Positions 1 through 10,998 of a stretch of 64,000 nucleotides of DNA are shown here, one piece after another (positions within the stretch are counted from its first letter, which is position 1; each line of letters starts with the position of its first letter). The notes below the pieces were generated by a model, which worked only from the letters and a program-made list of their open reading frames with translations, ran no database searches and had not been told where the DNA came from. Location: positions 43,362,536 through 43,426,535 of the forward strand of contig NC_080075.1 of NCBI RefSeq assembly GCF_949987535.1, written 5' to 3'. The position numbers and the translations under genes are program-made. This DNA is from Balaenoptera acutorostrata (taxonomy: Eukaryota > Chordata > Mammalia > Artiodactyla > Balaenopteridae).

Positions 1-212
1 CCAGCCTCATATTGTTATTCCATAGAGTCGGGACTTCATACTTCTCTTGTCATGCTGCATGATCTTTGGGGGATTTTTCATATTCTGTGTTTTATCAATC
101 ACATGTTTACTAGTGTCTCCCCCTTCCCCACCAAGAGATAATTGCTACTTAAATTTTGTATAATTGTTTTCTTGCTCTTTATAGTTTTCCTATCTTTGTT
201 TACATCTGTGTA
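1..212. other. AT-rich non-coding sequence, probably old L1M-related
   Basis: No coding signal. The part at 91-205 resembles 601-712 on the other side of the LTR (shared blocks TTATCAATCA, CTACTTAAATTTT and a T-rich tail), so the two are probably related copies of one old repeat. Family assignment is uncertain. Confidence 0.4.
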
Positions 213-570
213 TTTTACAAAATACTACAGACTGAGTGGTGTAAACCACAGAAATGTATTTTCTCCCAGTTCTGGAAGCTGGAAGTCCAAGATCAAGGTG
301 TCAGCAGGTTTGATTTCTCCCCAGGCTTCTTTCCTTGGCTTGCAAATGGCTGACTTTTTGCTGTGTCCTCACATGGTCTTTCCTCTCTCCACACATATCC
401 CTGAAGTCCGTGTGTGCCCAAATTTCCTCTTCTCATAAGGACACCAGTCACGTTGGCGTAGGGCCCATCTTAATGACCTTTGAACTTATCACCTCCATAA
501 AGGTCCTATATTCAAATACAGCCACATTTTGAGGTGCTAGGGATTTGGGTTTCAACATATAAATTTTGGC
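213..570 (-). mobile_element. Solitary MaLR (MLT1-type) LTR
   Basis: Read on the minus strand this follows the familiar MLT1 LTR pattern: a start near CCAAAATTTATATGTTGAAACCC, a middle GACTGGTGTCCTTATGAGAAG, then ACCTTGATCTTGGACTTCCAG and an end near CAGTCTGTAGTATTTTG. No internal retroviral genes flank it, so it is a solitary LTR of the ERVL-MaLR class, a non-infectious ancient family. Its ends are approximate and the subfamily is from memory. Confidence 0.75.
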
Positions 571-600
571 CTTTTTGAGATTTTTTTCCTCTACTCTGTT

Positions 601-1090
601 GTTATCAATCATCTTTTACCAATGACCCCTTTCCACATCACAAGATAACAGCTACTTAAATTTTTATGTAAATATTTTCTTTTCTTTAGAGTAGTCCCGT
701 ATTTGTTAATCCCTAAATAATGTTTTGTTTATTTTTGAAAGTTATACATATGGAATCATATTGTATATATGCTTTGGTGACTTGTTTCTTTCATCTACTG
801 TTAGTTTTTAAAGATTCATACACAATGATGCTTGTAGCTGCGTTTCATTCATTTTCACCATTATTTAGTATAAGTATACAACACTAATTTTATTCACTTT
901 ATGGTCTATAGATATTTATTTTCTAGTATTTTTGACTGTTATGAACAATACTGCTATAAATAATTCTGGCACATATCTCTTAGTGCCCAAGTCTTTCTCT
1001 GTTTAAGAGTGGACACTTGAAGGATATATACAAAATTAACTTTATCAGGTAGTGCCAAACCTTTCCAAATACATTGAGTACATTTAGTCT
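601..1090 (-). mobile_element. Decayed L1M-type 3' end fragment
   Basis: About 730-1000 resembles the antisense of the 3' end of old mammalian L1 elements: a stretch like TATGGAATCATATTGTATATATGC, a T-rich line, then TTTTGACTGTTATGAACAATACTGCTATAAA. Divergence is high and no reading frame survives. It could instead belong to another old LINE family. Confidence 0.5.
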
Positions 1091-1798
1091 CCTTCTATCA
1101 GGAGATTAATTTATTTTGTTCTATGCTATTACAACCTTGCCCATCTACAGTTTAATATATTTTGAATCAAGTCATAAACTGTTGTATAGGAAAAGAATGG
1201 TGCCTGTAGACATTGATTTTGCCACTGAACCCAGGACTCATGGGGATCCTAAGGATTCCAATTCCTTATCTGACAATTTACGAAATATGAAGTTAGGCCT
1301 ATTATCCAGGTGATTTAATTTAATATATTTTTCTGAGACATCTATATTAGTGGGATTGGAATACAGTTGAAGTCCTAGTGACTATATTGAGCTAATTGCT
1401 TAAATTCTCCAAAACACTTTTCATGAGAGTAGTTTTTGATCATTTCATTTCAAACAAATTTTTTTTTAGGTTAAACTTAAAGACACATATATGTTGACCC
1501 AAGTTATAAAGGATAGCTAACATTTTTGTTTATCGTTTCCTATTCCTTTCTCAGAGGTCTTTGGGAATAGCTTACTAACGTAAACCCAAACATTACTTTG
1601 GGAATAATTATCATAAGAATGTATATCAATTGGATAAGTAGACAGTTGTAAAACAAAACTTTTGGCCTAGGCCCTAATCCATATAGGAAAGTGTCCAAAT
1701 GACTTAAAAGTCCCAAGTAGCATAAAATGATTCAGCAGAATATACTACCAGTAGTCTGATTTTTTTTCAGAAATGTAAACCAAAATAGGCTACAATAA
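1091..1798. other. Unassigned AT-rich sequence
   Basis: I recognise no gene or repeat here. The only open frames are short and without protein-like composition. Confidence 0.5.
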
Positions 1799-2154
1799 TA
1801 TTTTATTTTCTAAAATTTTTTTTTGTGTGTGTGTTACTTTCTCCTTTATAAGAAAGTGAATCAGCTATACATATACATATATCCCCATATCTCCTCCCTC
1901 TTGCGTCTCCCTCCCACCCTCCCTATCCCACACCTCTAGGTGGTCACAAAGCACCGAGCTGATCTCCCTGTGCTATGTGGCTGCTTCCCACTAGCTATCT
2001 ATTTTACATCTGGTAGTGTATATATGAACATGCCACACTCTCACTTCGTCCCAGCTTACCCTTCCCCCTCCCCGTGTCCTCAAGTCCATTCTCTACATCT
2101 GCATCTTTATTCCTGTCCTGACCCTAGTTTCTTCAGAACCATTTTTTTTTTTTT

Positions 2155-5100
2155 TTAGATTCCATATATATGTGTTAGCATATGGTATTTGTTTTTCACT
2201 TTCTGACTTACTTCACTCTGTATGACAGACTCTAGGTCCATCCACCTCACTACAAATAACTCAATTTCATTTCTATTTGTAGCTGAGTAATATTCCATTG
2301 TATATATGTGCCACGTCTTCTTTATCCATTCGTCTATTGATGGACACTTAGGTTGCTTCCATGTCCTGGCTATTGTAAATAGAACTGCAGTGAACACTGT
2401 GGTACATGACTCTTTTTGAATTATGGTTTTCTCAGGGTATATGCCCAGTAGTGGGATTGCTGGGACATATGGTAGTTCTATTTTTAGTTTTTTAAGGAAC
2501 CTCCATACTGTTCTCCATAGTAGCTATATCAATTTACATTCCCAAAAACAGTGCAAGAGGGTTCCCTTTTCTCCACACCCTCTCCTGCATTTATTGTTTG
2601 TAGATTTTTTGATGATGGCCATTCTGACAGGTGTGAGGTGATACCTCATTGTAGTATTGATTTGCATTTCTCTAATGATTAGTGATGTTGAGCATCCTTT
2701 CATGTGTTTGTTGGCCATCTGTATATCTTCTTTGGAGAAATGTCTGTTTAGGTCTTCAGCCCATTTTTGCATTGGGTTGTTTGTTTTTTTAATATTGAGC
2801 TGCATGAGCTGTTTATATATTTTGGAGATTAATCCTTTGTCTGTTGATTCATTTGCAAATATTTTCTCCCATTCTGAGGGTTGTCTTTTTGTCTTGTTTA
2901 TAGTTTCCTTTGCTTTGCAAAAGCTTTTATGTTTCATTAGGTCCCATTTGTTTATTTTTGTTTTTATTTGCATTACTCTAGGAGGTGGATCAAAAAAGAT
3001 CGTGCTGTGATTTATGTCAAAGTGTCTTCTTCCTCTGTTTTCCTCTAAGAGATTTATAGTGTCTGGTCTTACATTTAGGTCTAATCCATTTTGAGTTTAT
3101 TTTTGTTTATGGTGTTAGGGAGTGTTCTAATTTCATTCTTTTACATGTAGCTGTGCAGATTTCCCATCACCACTTAATGAAGAGACTGTCTTTTCTCCAT
3201 TGTATATCCTTGCCTCCTTTGTCATAGATTAGTTGACCATAGGTGGATGGGTTTATCTCTGGGCTTTCTATCCTGTTCCATTGATCTATATTTCTGTTTT
3301 TGTGCCAGTACTATATTGTCTTGATTACTGTAGCTTTATACTATAGTCTGAAGTCAGGGAGTCTGATTCCTCCAGCTCTGTTTTTTTCCCTCAAGACTGC
3401 TGTGGCTATTCGGGGTCTTTTGTGTCTCCATACAAATTTTAGGATTTTTTTCTTCTAGTTCTGTAAAAAATGCCATTGGTAATTTGATAGGGATTGCATT
3501 GAATCTGTAGATTGCTTTTGGTAGTATAGTCATTTTCACAGTATTGATTCTTCCAATCCCAGAACATGGTATATGTCTCCATCTGTATCATCTTTAATTT
3601 CTTTCATCAGTATCTTATAGTTTTCTGCATACGGGTTTTTGTCTCCCTAGGTAGGTTTATTCCTAGGTATTTTATTCTTTTTGTTGCAATGGTAAATGGG
3701 AGTGTTTTCCTTAATTTCTCTTTCAGATTTTTCATCATTAGTGTATAGGAATGGAAGAGACTTCTGTGCATTAATTTTGTATCCTGCAACATTACGAAAT
3801 TCATTGATTACCTCTAGTAGTTTTCTGGTGGCATGTTTAGGATTATCTATGTATACTTTCATGTCATCTGCAAACAGTGACAGCTTTACTTCTTCTTTTC
3901 CAATTTGTATTCCTTTTATGTCTTTTTCTTCTCTGACTGCTGTGGCTACAACTTCCAAAACTATGTTGAATAATAGTGGTGACAGTGGACATCATTGTCT
4001 TGTTCCTTATCTTAGAGGAAATGCTTTCAGTTTTCACCATTGAGAATGATGTTTGCTGTCGGCTTGTCATATATGGCCTTTATTACAATGAGGTAATTTC
4101 CCTCTATGCCCACTTTCTGGAGAGTTTTTATCATAAATGGGTGTTGAATTTTGTCAATAGCTTTTCCTGCATCTATTCAGATGATCATATGGTTTTTTTT
4201 CTTCAGTTTGTTAATATGGTGTATCATATTGGTTGATTTGTGTTTATTGAAGAATCCTTGCATCCCTGGGATAGATCCCACTTGATCATGGTGTATGATC
4301 CTTTTAATATGTTGTTGCATTCTGTTTGCTAGTATTTTGTGAGGATTTTTGCATCTAATTCATCAGTGATATTGGTCTGTAATTTTCTTTTTTTGTAGTA
4401 TCTTTGTCTGGTTTTGGTATCAGGGTGATGGTGGCCTCGTAGAATGAGTTTGGGCGTGTTCCTTCCTCTGCAATTTTTGGAAGAGTTTGAGAAGGATGGG
4501 TGTTAGCTCTTCTCTAAATGTTTGATAGAATTCACCTGTGAAGCCATCTGGTCCTGGACTTTTGTTTGTTGGAAGATTTTTAATCACAGTTTCAATTTCA
4601 TTACTTGTGATTGGTCTGGTCATATTTTCTATTTCTTCCTGGTTCAGTCTTGGAAGGTTATACCTTTCTAAGAATTTGTCCATTTTTTCCAGGTTGTCCA
4701 TTTTATTGGCATAGAATTGCTTGTAGTAGTCTCTTAGGATGATTTGTATTTCTGTGGTGTCTGTTGTAACTTCTCCTTTTTCATTTCTAATTTTATTGAT
4801 TTGAGTCTTCTCCCTCTTTTTCTTGATGAGTCTGGCTAATGGTTTATCAATTTTGTTTACCTTCTCAAAGAACCAGCTTTTAGTTTTATAGATCTTTGCT
4901 ATTGTTTTCTTTGCTTCTATTTCATTTATTTCTGCTCTGATCTTTATGATTTCTTTCCTTCTGCTAACTTTGGGTTTTGTTTGTTGTTCTTTCTCTAGTT
5001 CCTTTAGGTGTAAGGTTAGATTGTTTATTTCAAATTTTTCTTGTTTCTTGAGGTAGGCTTGTATTGTTATAAATTCCCTCATAGAACTGCATTTGCTGCC

Positions 5101-5959
5101 TCTCATAAGTTTTGGATCATCGTGTTTTCATTGTCATTTGTCTCTAGGTATTTTTTGATTTCCTCTTTGATTTCTTCAGTGATCTCTTGGTTATTTACTA
5201 GCATATTGTTTAGCGTCCATGTGTTTGTGTTTTTTACGTTTTTTTCGCTCTGATTTCTAATCTCATAGCGTTGTGGTCAGAAAAGATGCTTGATATGATT
5301 TCAGTTTTTTTAAATTTACTGAGGCTTGATTTGTGACCCAAGATGTGATCTATCCTGGAGAATGTTCCGTGCGCGCTTGAGAAGAAAGTGTAATCTGCTG
5401 GTTTTGGATGGAATGTCCTATAAATATCAATTAAGTCTATCTGGTCTATTGTGTCATTTATAGCTTCTGTTTCCTTATTAATTTTCTGTGTGAATGATCT
5501 GTCCATTGGTGTATGTGAGGTGTTAAAATCCCCCACTGTTACTGTGTTACTGTCGATTTCCTCTTTTATAGCTGTTAGGAATTGCCTTATGTATTGAGGT
5601 GCTCCTATGTTGCGTGCATATATATTTAGAATTGTTATATCTTCTTCTTGGATTGATCCCTTGATCATTATGTAGTGTTCTTCCTTGTCTCTTGTAACAT
5701 TCTTTATTTTAAAGTCTATTTTATTTGATATCAGTATGGCTACTCCAGCTTTCTTTTGATTTCCATTTGCAAGGAATATCTTTTTCCATCCCCTCACTTT
5801 CAGTCTGTATGTGTCCCTAGGTCTGAAGTGCGTCTCTTGTAGCCAGCATATGTATACGTCTTGTTTTTGTACCCATTCAGCAAGCCTGTGTCTTTTGGTT
5901 GGAGCGTTTAAACCATTCATGTTTAAGATAATTATCAATATGTCTGTTCGTATTACCAT
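2155..5959 (-). pseudogene. L1-A ORF2 remnant (endonuclease / reverse transcriptase)
   Basis: ORF2p nicks the target DNA and copies L1 RNA there. The first 241 codons (5959 down to 5234) are an open apurinic-type endonuclease domain. The usual active-site positions are visible: NMNGLNAP, LQETHF, GDFNT, RIDH and SDHNAMR. The frame then breaks repeatedly. The RT entry region with [13 protein letters not shown] lies at 4420-5106, the catalytic FADD motif at 3647-3958, and further pieces at 3354-3539, 2524-2973 and 2155-2397. The last piece holds the C-terminal end MEYYSATNRNEIELF. Several frameshifts make it non-functional as a whole, although the endonuclease alone is still open. Confidence 0.92.
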
Positions 5960-6017
5960 TTTCTTAATTGTTTTGGGTTTGTTTTTGTAGGTCCTTTTCT
6001 TCTCTTGTGTTTCCCAC

Positions 6018-6921
6018 TTAGAGAAGTTCCTTTAGCATTCGTTATAGAGCTGGTTTGGTGGTGCTGAATTCTCTTAGCTTGTGCTTGTCTGTAAAGCTTT
6101 CGATTTCTCCATCGAGTCTGAATGAGATCCTTGCCAGGTAGAGTAATCTTGGTTGTAAGTTCTTTCCTTTCATCACTTTAAATATGTCATGCCACTCCCA
6201 TCTGGCTTGTACATTTTCTGATGAGAAATCAGCTGTTAACCTTATGGGAGTTCCCTTGTATGTTATTTGTCGTTTTTCCCTTGCTGCTTTCAATAATTTT
6301 TCTTTGTCTTTAATTTTTGCCAATTTGAATACTATGTGTCTCGGCATGTTTCTCCTTGGGTTTATCCTGTATGGGACTCTCTGTGCTTCCTGGACTTGGG
6401 TGGCTATTTCCTTTCCCATGTTAGGCAAGTTTTCTAGTATAATCTCTTCAAATATTTTCTCGGGTCCTTTCTCTGTCTTCTCCTTCTGGGACCCCTATAA
6501 TGCAAATGTTATTGCGTTTAATGTTGTCCCAGAGGTCTCTTAGGCTGTCTTCGTTTCTTTTCATTCTTTTTTCTTTATTCTGTTCTGCAGCAGTGAATTC
6601 CACCATTCTGTCTTCCAGGTCACTTATCCGTTCTTCTGCCTCAGTTATTCTGCTATTCATTCCTTCTAGTGTATTTTTCATTTCAGTTATTATACTGTTC
6701 ATCTCTGTTTGTTTGTTCATTAATTCTTCTAGGTCTTTGTTAAACATTTCTTGCATCTTCTTGATCTTTGCCTCTATTCTTTTTCCAAGGTACTGGATCA
6801 TCTTCACTATCATTATGCTGAATTCTTTTTCTGGAAGGTTGCCTATCTCCACTTCACCTAGTTGTTTTTCTGGGGTTTTATCTAGTTCCTTCATCTGGTA
6901 CATAGCCCTCTGCCTTTTCAT
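6018..6921 (-). pseudogene. L1-A ORF1 remnant (RNA-binding chaperone ORF1p)
   Basis: ORF1p normally forms trimers that coat L1 RNA. The start at 6921 gives MKRQRAMYQMKELDK, followed by a long heptad-rich coiled coil (about residues 40-130, including NSRITEAEERISDLEDRM) and the WDNIKRNN segment that opens the RRM domain. The frame is lost near 6448-6428. The rest of the RRM and the C-terminal domain (NMGKEIATQVQEAQRVPYR, then ITYKGTPIRLTADFS) continue in another frame at 6042-6428. A premature TAA follows KPAL, about 8 codons before the original stop at 6018-6020. One frameshift plus one nonsense change therefore inactivate it. Family identity is clear. Confidence 0.92.
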
Positions 6922-7786
6922 CTTGTCCGTCTTTCTGTGAATGTGGTTTTTGTGCCACAGGCTGCAGGACTGTAGTTCTTCTTGCTTCTGCTGTCTGCCC
7001 TCTGGTGGATGAGGCTATCTAAGAGGTTTGTGCAAGTTTCCTGATGGGAGGGACTGGCGGTGGGTAGAGCTGGCTGTTGTTCTGGTGGGCAGAGCTCAGT
7101 AAAACTTTAATCTGCTTGTCTCCTGATGGGTGGGGCTGGGTTCCTTCCCTGTTGGTTTTTGGCCTGAGATGACCCAACACTGGAGCCTACCCGGGCTCTT
7201 TGGTGGGGCTAATGGCGGACTCTGGGAGGGCTCACGCCAAGGAGTACTTACCAGAACTTCTGCTGCCAGTGTCCTTGTCCTCATGGTGAGACACACCCAC
7301 CCCCTGCCTCTGCAGGAGACCCTCCAACACTAGCAGGTAAGTCTGGTTCAGTCTCCTATGGGGTCACTGCTCCTTCCACTGGGTCCCGATGCACACAGTA
7401 CTTTGTGTGTGGTGGAGTCTCTGTTTCCTCCAGTCCTGCTGAAGTTCTGCAATGAAATCCCACTAGCATTCAAAGTCTGATTCTCTAGGAATTCCTCCTC
7501 CTGTTGCCAGACCCCCATTTTGGGAAGCCTGACGTGGAGCTCAGAACCTTCACTCCAGTCAGTGGACTTCTGTGGTATAAGTGTTCTCCAGTTTGTGATT
7601 CACCCACCCAGCAGTTATGGGATTTGATTTTATTGTGATTGCGCCCCTCCTACCGTCTCATTGTGGCTTCTCCTTTGTCTTTGGATGTGGGGTATCTTTT
7701 TTGGTGAGTTCAAGTGTCTTCCTGTCAATAATTGTTTGGCAGTTAGTTGTGATTCCTGTGCACTCGCAAGAGGGAATGAGAGCCAG
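6922..7786 (-). promoter_or_regulatory. L1-A 5' UTR (short type, former internal promoter)
   Basis: Closely similar to 44733-45641 read on the other strand, for example CACTGGCAGCAGAAGTTCTG and GTTTTACTGAGCTCTGCCCACC. L1 5' UTRs carry an internal RNA polymerase II promoter. This copy has lost the first bases, where the YY1-like element AAGATGG sits in the other copy, so promoter strength is doubtful. Confidence 0.8.
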
Positions 7787-10045
7787 TATTTTATTCTTTT
7801 TGTTGCAATGGTAAGTGGGAGTGGTTCCTTAATTTCTCTTTCAGATTTTTCGTCATTAGTGTATAGGAATGCAAGAGATTTGTGTGCATTAATTATGTAT
7901 CCTGCTATTTTACCAAATTCATTGATTAGCTCTAGCAGTTTTCTGGTAGCATCTTTAAGATTCCCTATGTATAGTATCATTTTATTGGCAAACAGTGACA
8001 GCTTTACTTCTTCTTTTCCGACTTGGATTCCTTTTATTTCTTTTTCTTCTCTGATTGCTGTGGCTACAACTTCCAAAAATATGTTGAATAATAGTGGTGA
8101 GAGTGGACAACCTTGTCTTGTTCCTGATCTTAGTGGAAATGGTTTCAGTTTTTCACCATTGAGAACCATGTTGGCTGTGGGTTTGTCATATATGGCCTTT
8201 ATTATGTTGAGGTAACTTCCCTCTTTGCCTACATTCTGGAGGGTTTTTATCATAAATGGGTGTTGAATTTTGTCAAAATCTTTTTCTGCATGTATTCACA
8301 TTATCATATGGTTTTTCTCCTTCAATTTGTTAATATGGTGTATCAGATTGATTGATTTGCGTATATTGAAGAATCCTTGCATTCCTGGGATAAACCCTAC
8401 TAGATCATGGTTTATGATCCTTTTAATGTGCTGTTCGAGTCTGTTTGCTAGTATTTTGTTGAGGATTTTTACATCTATGTTCATCAGTGATATTGGCCTG
8501 TAGTTTTTTTGTGTGACATCTTTGTCTGGTTTTGGTATCAGGGTAATGGTGGTCACGTAGAATGAGTTTGGGAGTATTTCTCCCTCTGCTATATTTTGGT
8601 AGAGTTTGAGAAGGATAGGTGTTAGCTCTTCTCTAAATATTTGATAGAATTTGCCTGTGAAGCCATGTGGTCCTGGGCTTTTGTTTGTTGGAAGATTTTT
8701 AATCATAGTTTCAATTTCAGTGCTTGTGATTGGTCTGTTTATATTTTCTATTTCTTCCTGGTTCAGTCTCAGAAGGTTGTGCTTTTCTCAGAATTTGTCC
8801 ATTTCTTCCAGGTTGTCCATTTTATTGGTATATAGTTGCTTGTAGTAATCTCTCATGATCCTTTGTATTTTTGCCGGTTACTTCTCCTTTTTCATTTCTA
8901 ATTCTACTGATTTGCGTCTTCTCCCTTTTTTCTTGATGAGTCTGGCTAGTGGTTTATCAATTTAGTTTATCTTCTCAAAGAACCAGCTCTTAATTTTATT
9001 AATGTTTGCTATTGTTTCCTTCATTTTTTTTCATTTATTTCTGATCTGATCTTTATGATTTCATTTCTTCTGCTAACTTTGGGGTTTTTTTGTTCTTCTT
9101 TTTCTAATTTCTTTTGGTGTAAAGTTAGGTTTTTTATTTGAGATGTCTCTTGAGGTAGAATTGTATTGCTATAAACTTCCCTCTTAGAACTGTGTTTGCT
9201 GCATCCATAGGTTTTGAGTTGTCGTGTTTTCACTGTCATTTGTTTCTAGGTATTTTTGATTTCCTCTTTGATTTCTTCAGTGGTCTCTTGGTTATTTAGT
9301 GGTGTATGGTTTAGCCTCCATGTATTTGTATTTTTTTCAGATTTTTTCCTGTAATTGATATCTAGTCCCATAGCATTGGGGTCGGAAAAAATGCTTGATA
9401 CGATTTCAGTTTTCTTAAGTTTACTAAGGCTTGATTTGTGACCCAAGATATGATCTATCATGGAGAATGTTCCATGAGCACTTGAGAGGAAATTGTATTC
9501 TGTTGTTTTTGTATGGAATGTCCTATAAATATCAATTAAGTCCATCTTGTTTAATGTATCATTTAAAGCTTGTGTTTCCTTATTTATTTGAATTTTGGAT
9601 GATCTCTCCATTGGTGAAAGTTGGGTGTTAAAGTCCCCTACTATGATTTTGTTACTGTCGATTTCCCCTTTTATGGCTTTTATCATTTGCCTTATGTATT
9701 GAGGTGCTCCTATGTTGGGTGCATAAATATTTACAACTGTTATATCTTCTTCTTGGATTGATCCCTTGATCATTATGTAGTGTCCTTCCTTGTCTCTTGC
9801 AGTAGTCTTTATTTTAAAGTCTATTTTGTCTGGTATGAGAATTGCTACTCCAGCTTTCCTTTGATTTCCATTTACATGGAATATCTTTTTCCACCCCCTC
9901 ACTTTCAGTCTGTATGTGTCCCTAGGTCTGAAGTGGGTTTCTTGTAGCCAGCTTGTTTTTGTATCCATTCAGCCAGTCTGTGTCTTTTGGTTGGAGCATT
10001 TAATCCGTCTAAGGTAATTATTGATATGTATGTACCTATTACCAT
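7787..10045 (-). pseudogene. L1-B ORF2 remnant, truncated and catalytically damaged
   Basis: The start is set by ATG at 10043-10045, in the usual place about 60 bases after ORF1. Near 10010 a 6-base loss turns the LNVNGLNAP motif into LDGLNAP, removing the conserved active-site Asn of the endonuclease. A further deletion near 9950 removes the residues before LQETHF and shifts the frame. The endonuclease continues at 9246-9968 with GDFNT and MIDH. The RT region at 8296-8706 carries [13 protein letters not shown] and a good palm segment ([20 protein letters not shown]). The catalytic FADD motif reads FANK at about 8000. The frame ends by truncation at 7787 and reads on into L1-A sequence. Confidence 0.88.
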
Positions 10046-10103
10046 TTTCTTAATTGTTTTGGGTTTGTTATTGTAGGTCTTTTCCTTCTCTTGTGTTTCC
10101 TGC

Positions 10104-10998
10104 CTAGAGAAGTTCCTTTAGCATTTGTTGTAAAGCTGGTTTGCTGGTGCTGAATTCTCTTAGCTTTTGCTTGTCTGTAAAGGTTTTAATTTCTCTGTCA
10201 AATCTGAATGAGATCCTTGCTGGGTAGAGTAATCTTGGTTGTAGGTTCTTCCCTTTCTTCACTTTATATATGTCCTGCCACTCCCTTCTGGCTTGCAGAG
10301 TTTCTGCTGAAAGATCAGTTGTTAACCTTATGGGGATTCCCTTCTATGTTATTTGTTGCTTTTCCCTTGCTGCTTTTAATATTTTTTCTTTGTAGTTAAT
10401 ATTTGATTGTTTGATTAATATGTGTCTTGGCATGTTTTGCCTTGGATTTATCCTGTATGGGACTCTCTGTGCTTCCTGGACTTGATTGACTATTTCCTTT
10501 CCCATATTAGGGAAGTGTTCAACTATAATCTCTTCAAATATTTTCTCAGTCCCTTTCTTTTTCTCTTCTTCTTTTGGGACCCCTATAATTCAAATGTTGG
10601 TGGGTTTAATGTTGTCCCAGAGGTCTCTGAGACTGTCCTCAATTCTTTTCATTCTTTTTTCTTTATTCTGCTCTGCAGTAGTTATTTCCACTATTTTATC
10701 TTCCAGGTTAGTTATCCGTTCTTCTGCCTCAGTTATTCTGCTATTGATTCCTTCTAGAGAATTTTTAATTTCATTTATTGTGTTGTTCATCATTGTTTGT
10801 TTGCTCTTTAGTTCTTCTAATTCCATATTAAACATCTCTTGTATTTTCTCCATTTTATTTCCAAGATTTTGGATATCTTTACTGTCATTGTTCTGAATTC
10901 TTTTTCAGGTAGACTGCCTATTTCCTCTTCATTTGTTTGGTCTGGTGGGTTTTTACCTTGCTCCTTCATCTACTGTGTGTGTTTCTGTCTTCTCATTT
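10104..10998 (-). pseudogene. L1-B ORF1 remnant
   Basis: Identified by homology to the ORF1 regions of L1-A and L1-C. The sense start is ATGAGAAGACAGAAACACAC at 10998, with an in-frame TAG 8 codons later and a frameshift before the coiled coil. The coiled coil is open at 10590-10853 (NSRITEAEERITNLEDKI, then WDNIKPTNI). The C-terminal end, with PALQQMLKELL and stop TAG at 10104-10106, is still recognisable. No intact protein can be made. ORF1p would coat L1 RNA and act as a nucleic acid chaperone. Confidence 0.85.

Larger units (their letters stand above)
1812..7786 (-). mobile_element. L1-A: near full-length L1 retrotransposon, inactive
   Basis: This is a 6-kb L1 read right to left: 5' UTR (about 6922-7786), ORF1 (6018-6921), ORF2 (2155-5959) and 3' UTR (about 1816-2154), ending in a T-run at 1816-1824 that is the poly(A) tail. 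Compared with the second complete copy at 44733-50610, it lacks roughly the first 37 bases of the 5' UTR. Both ORFs are broken, so it cannot move by itself. The flanks 1799-1811 and 7787-7799 match at 11 of 13 bases (TATTTTATT then TTCT or CTTT), a likely target-site duplication. To the right it abuts L1-B in the same orientation. Confidence 0.93.

Noticed and set aside
5234..5959. L1-A endonuclease frame as a working host gene
   Set aside because: It is the open N-terminal part of a broken ORF2 with no own promoter, splice site or stop typical of a domesticated gene.
7630..8253. Open frame of 207 codons that looks like a fusion protein
   Set aside because: It is L1-B reverse transcriptase reading by chance across the junction at 7786 into antisense-free L1-A 5' UTR.
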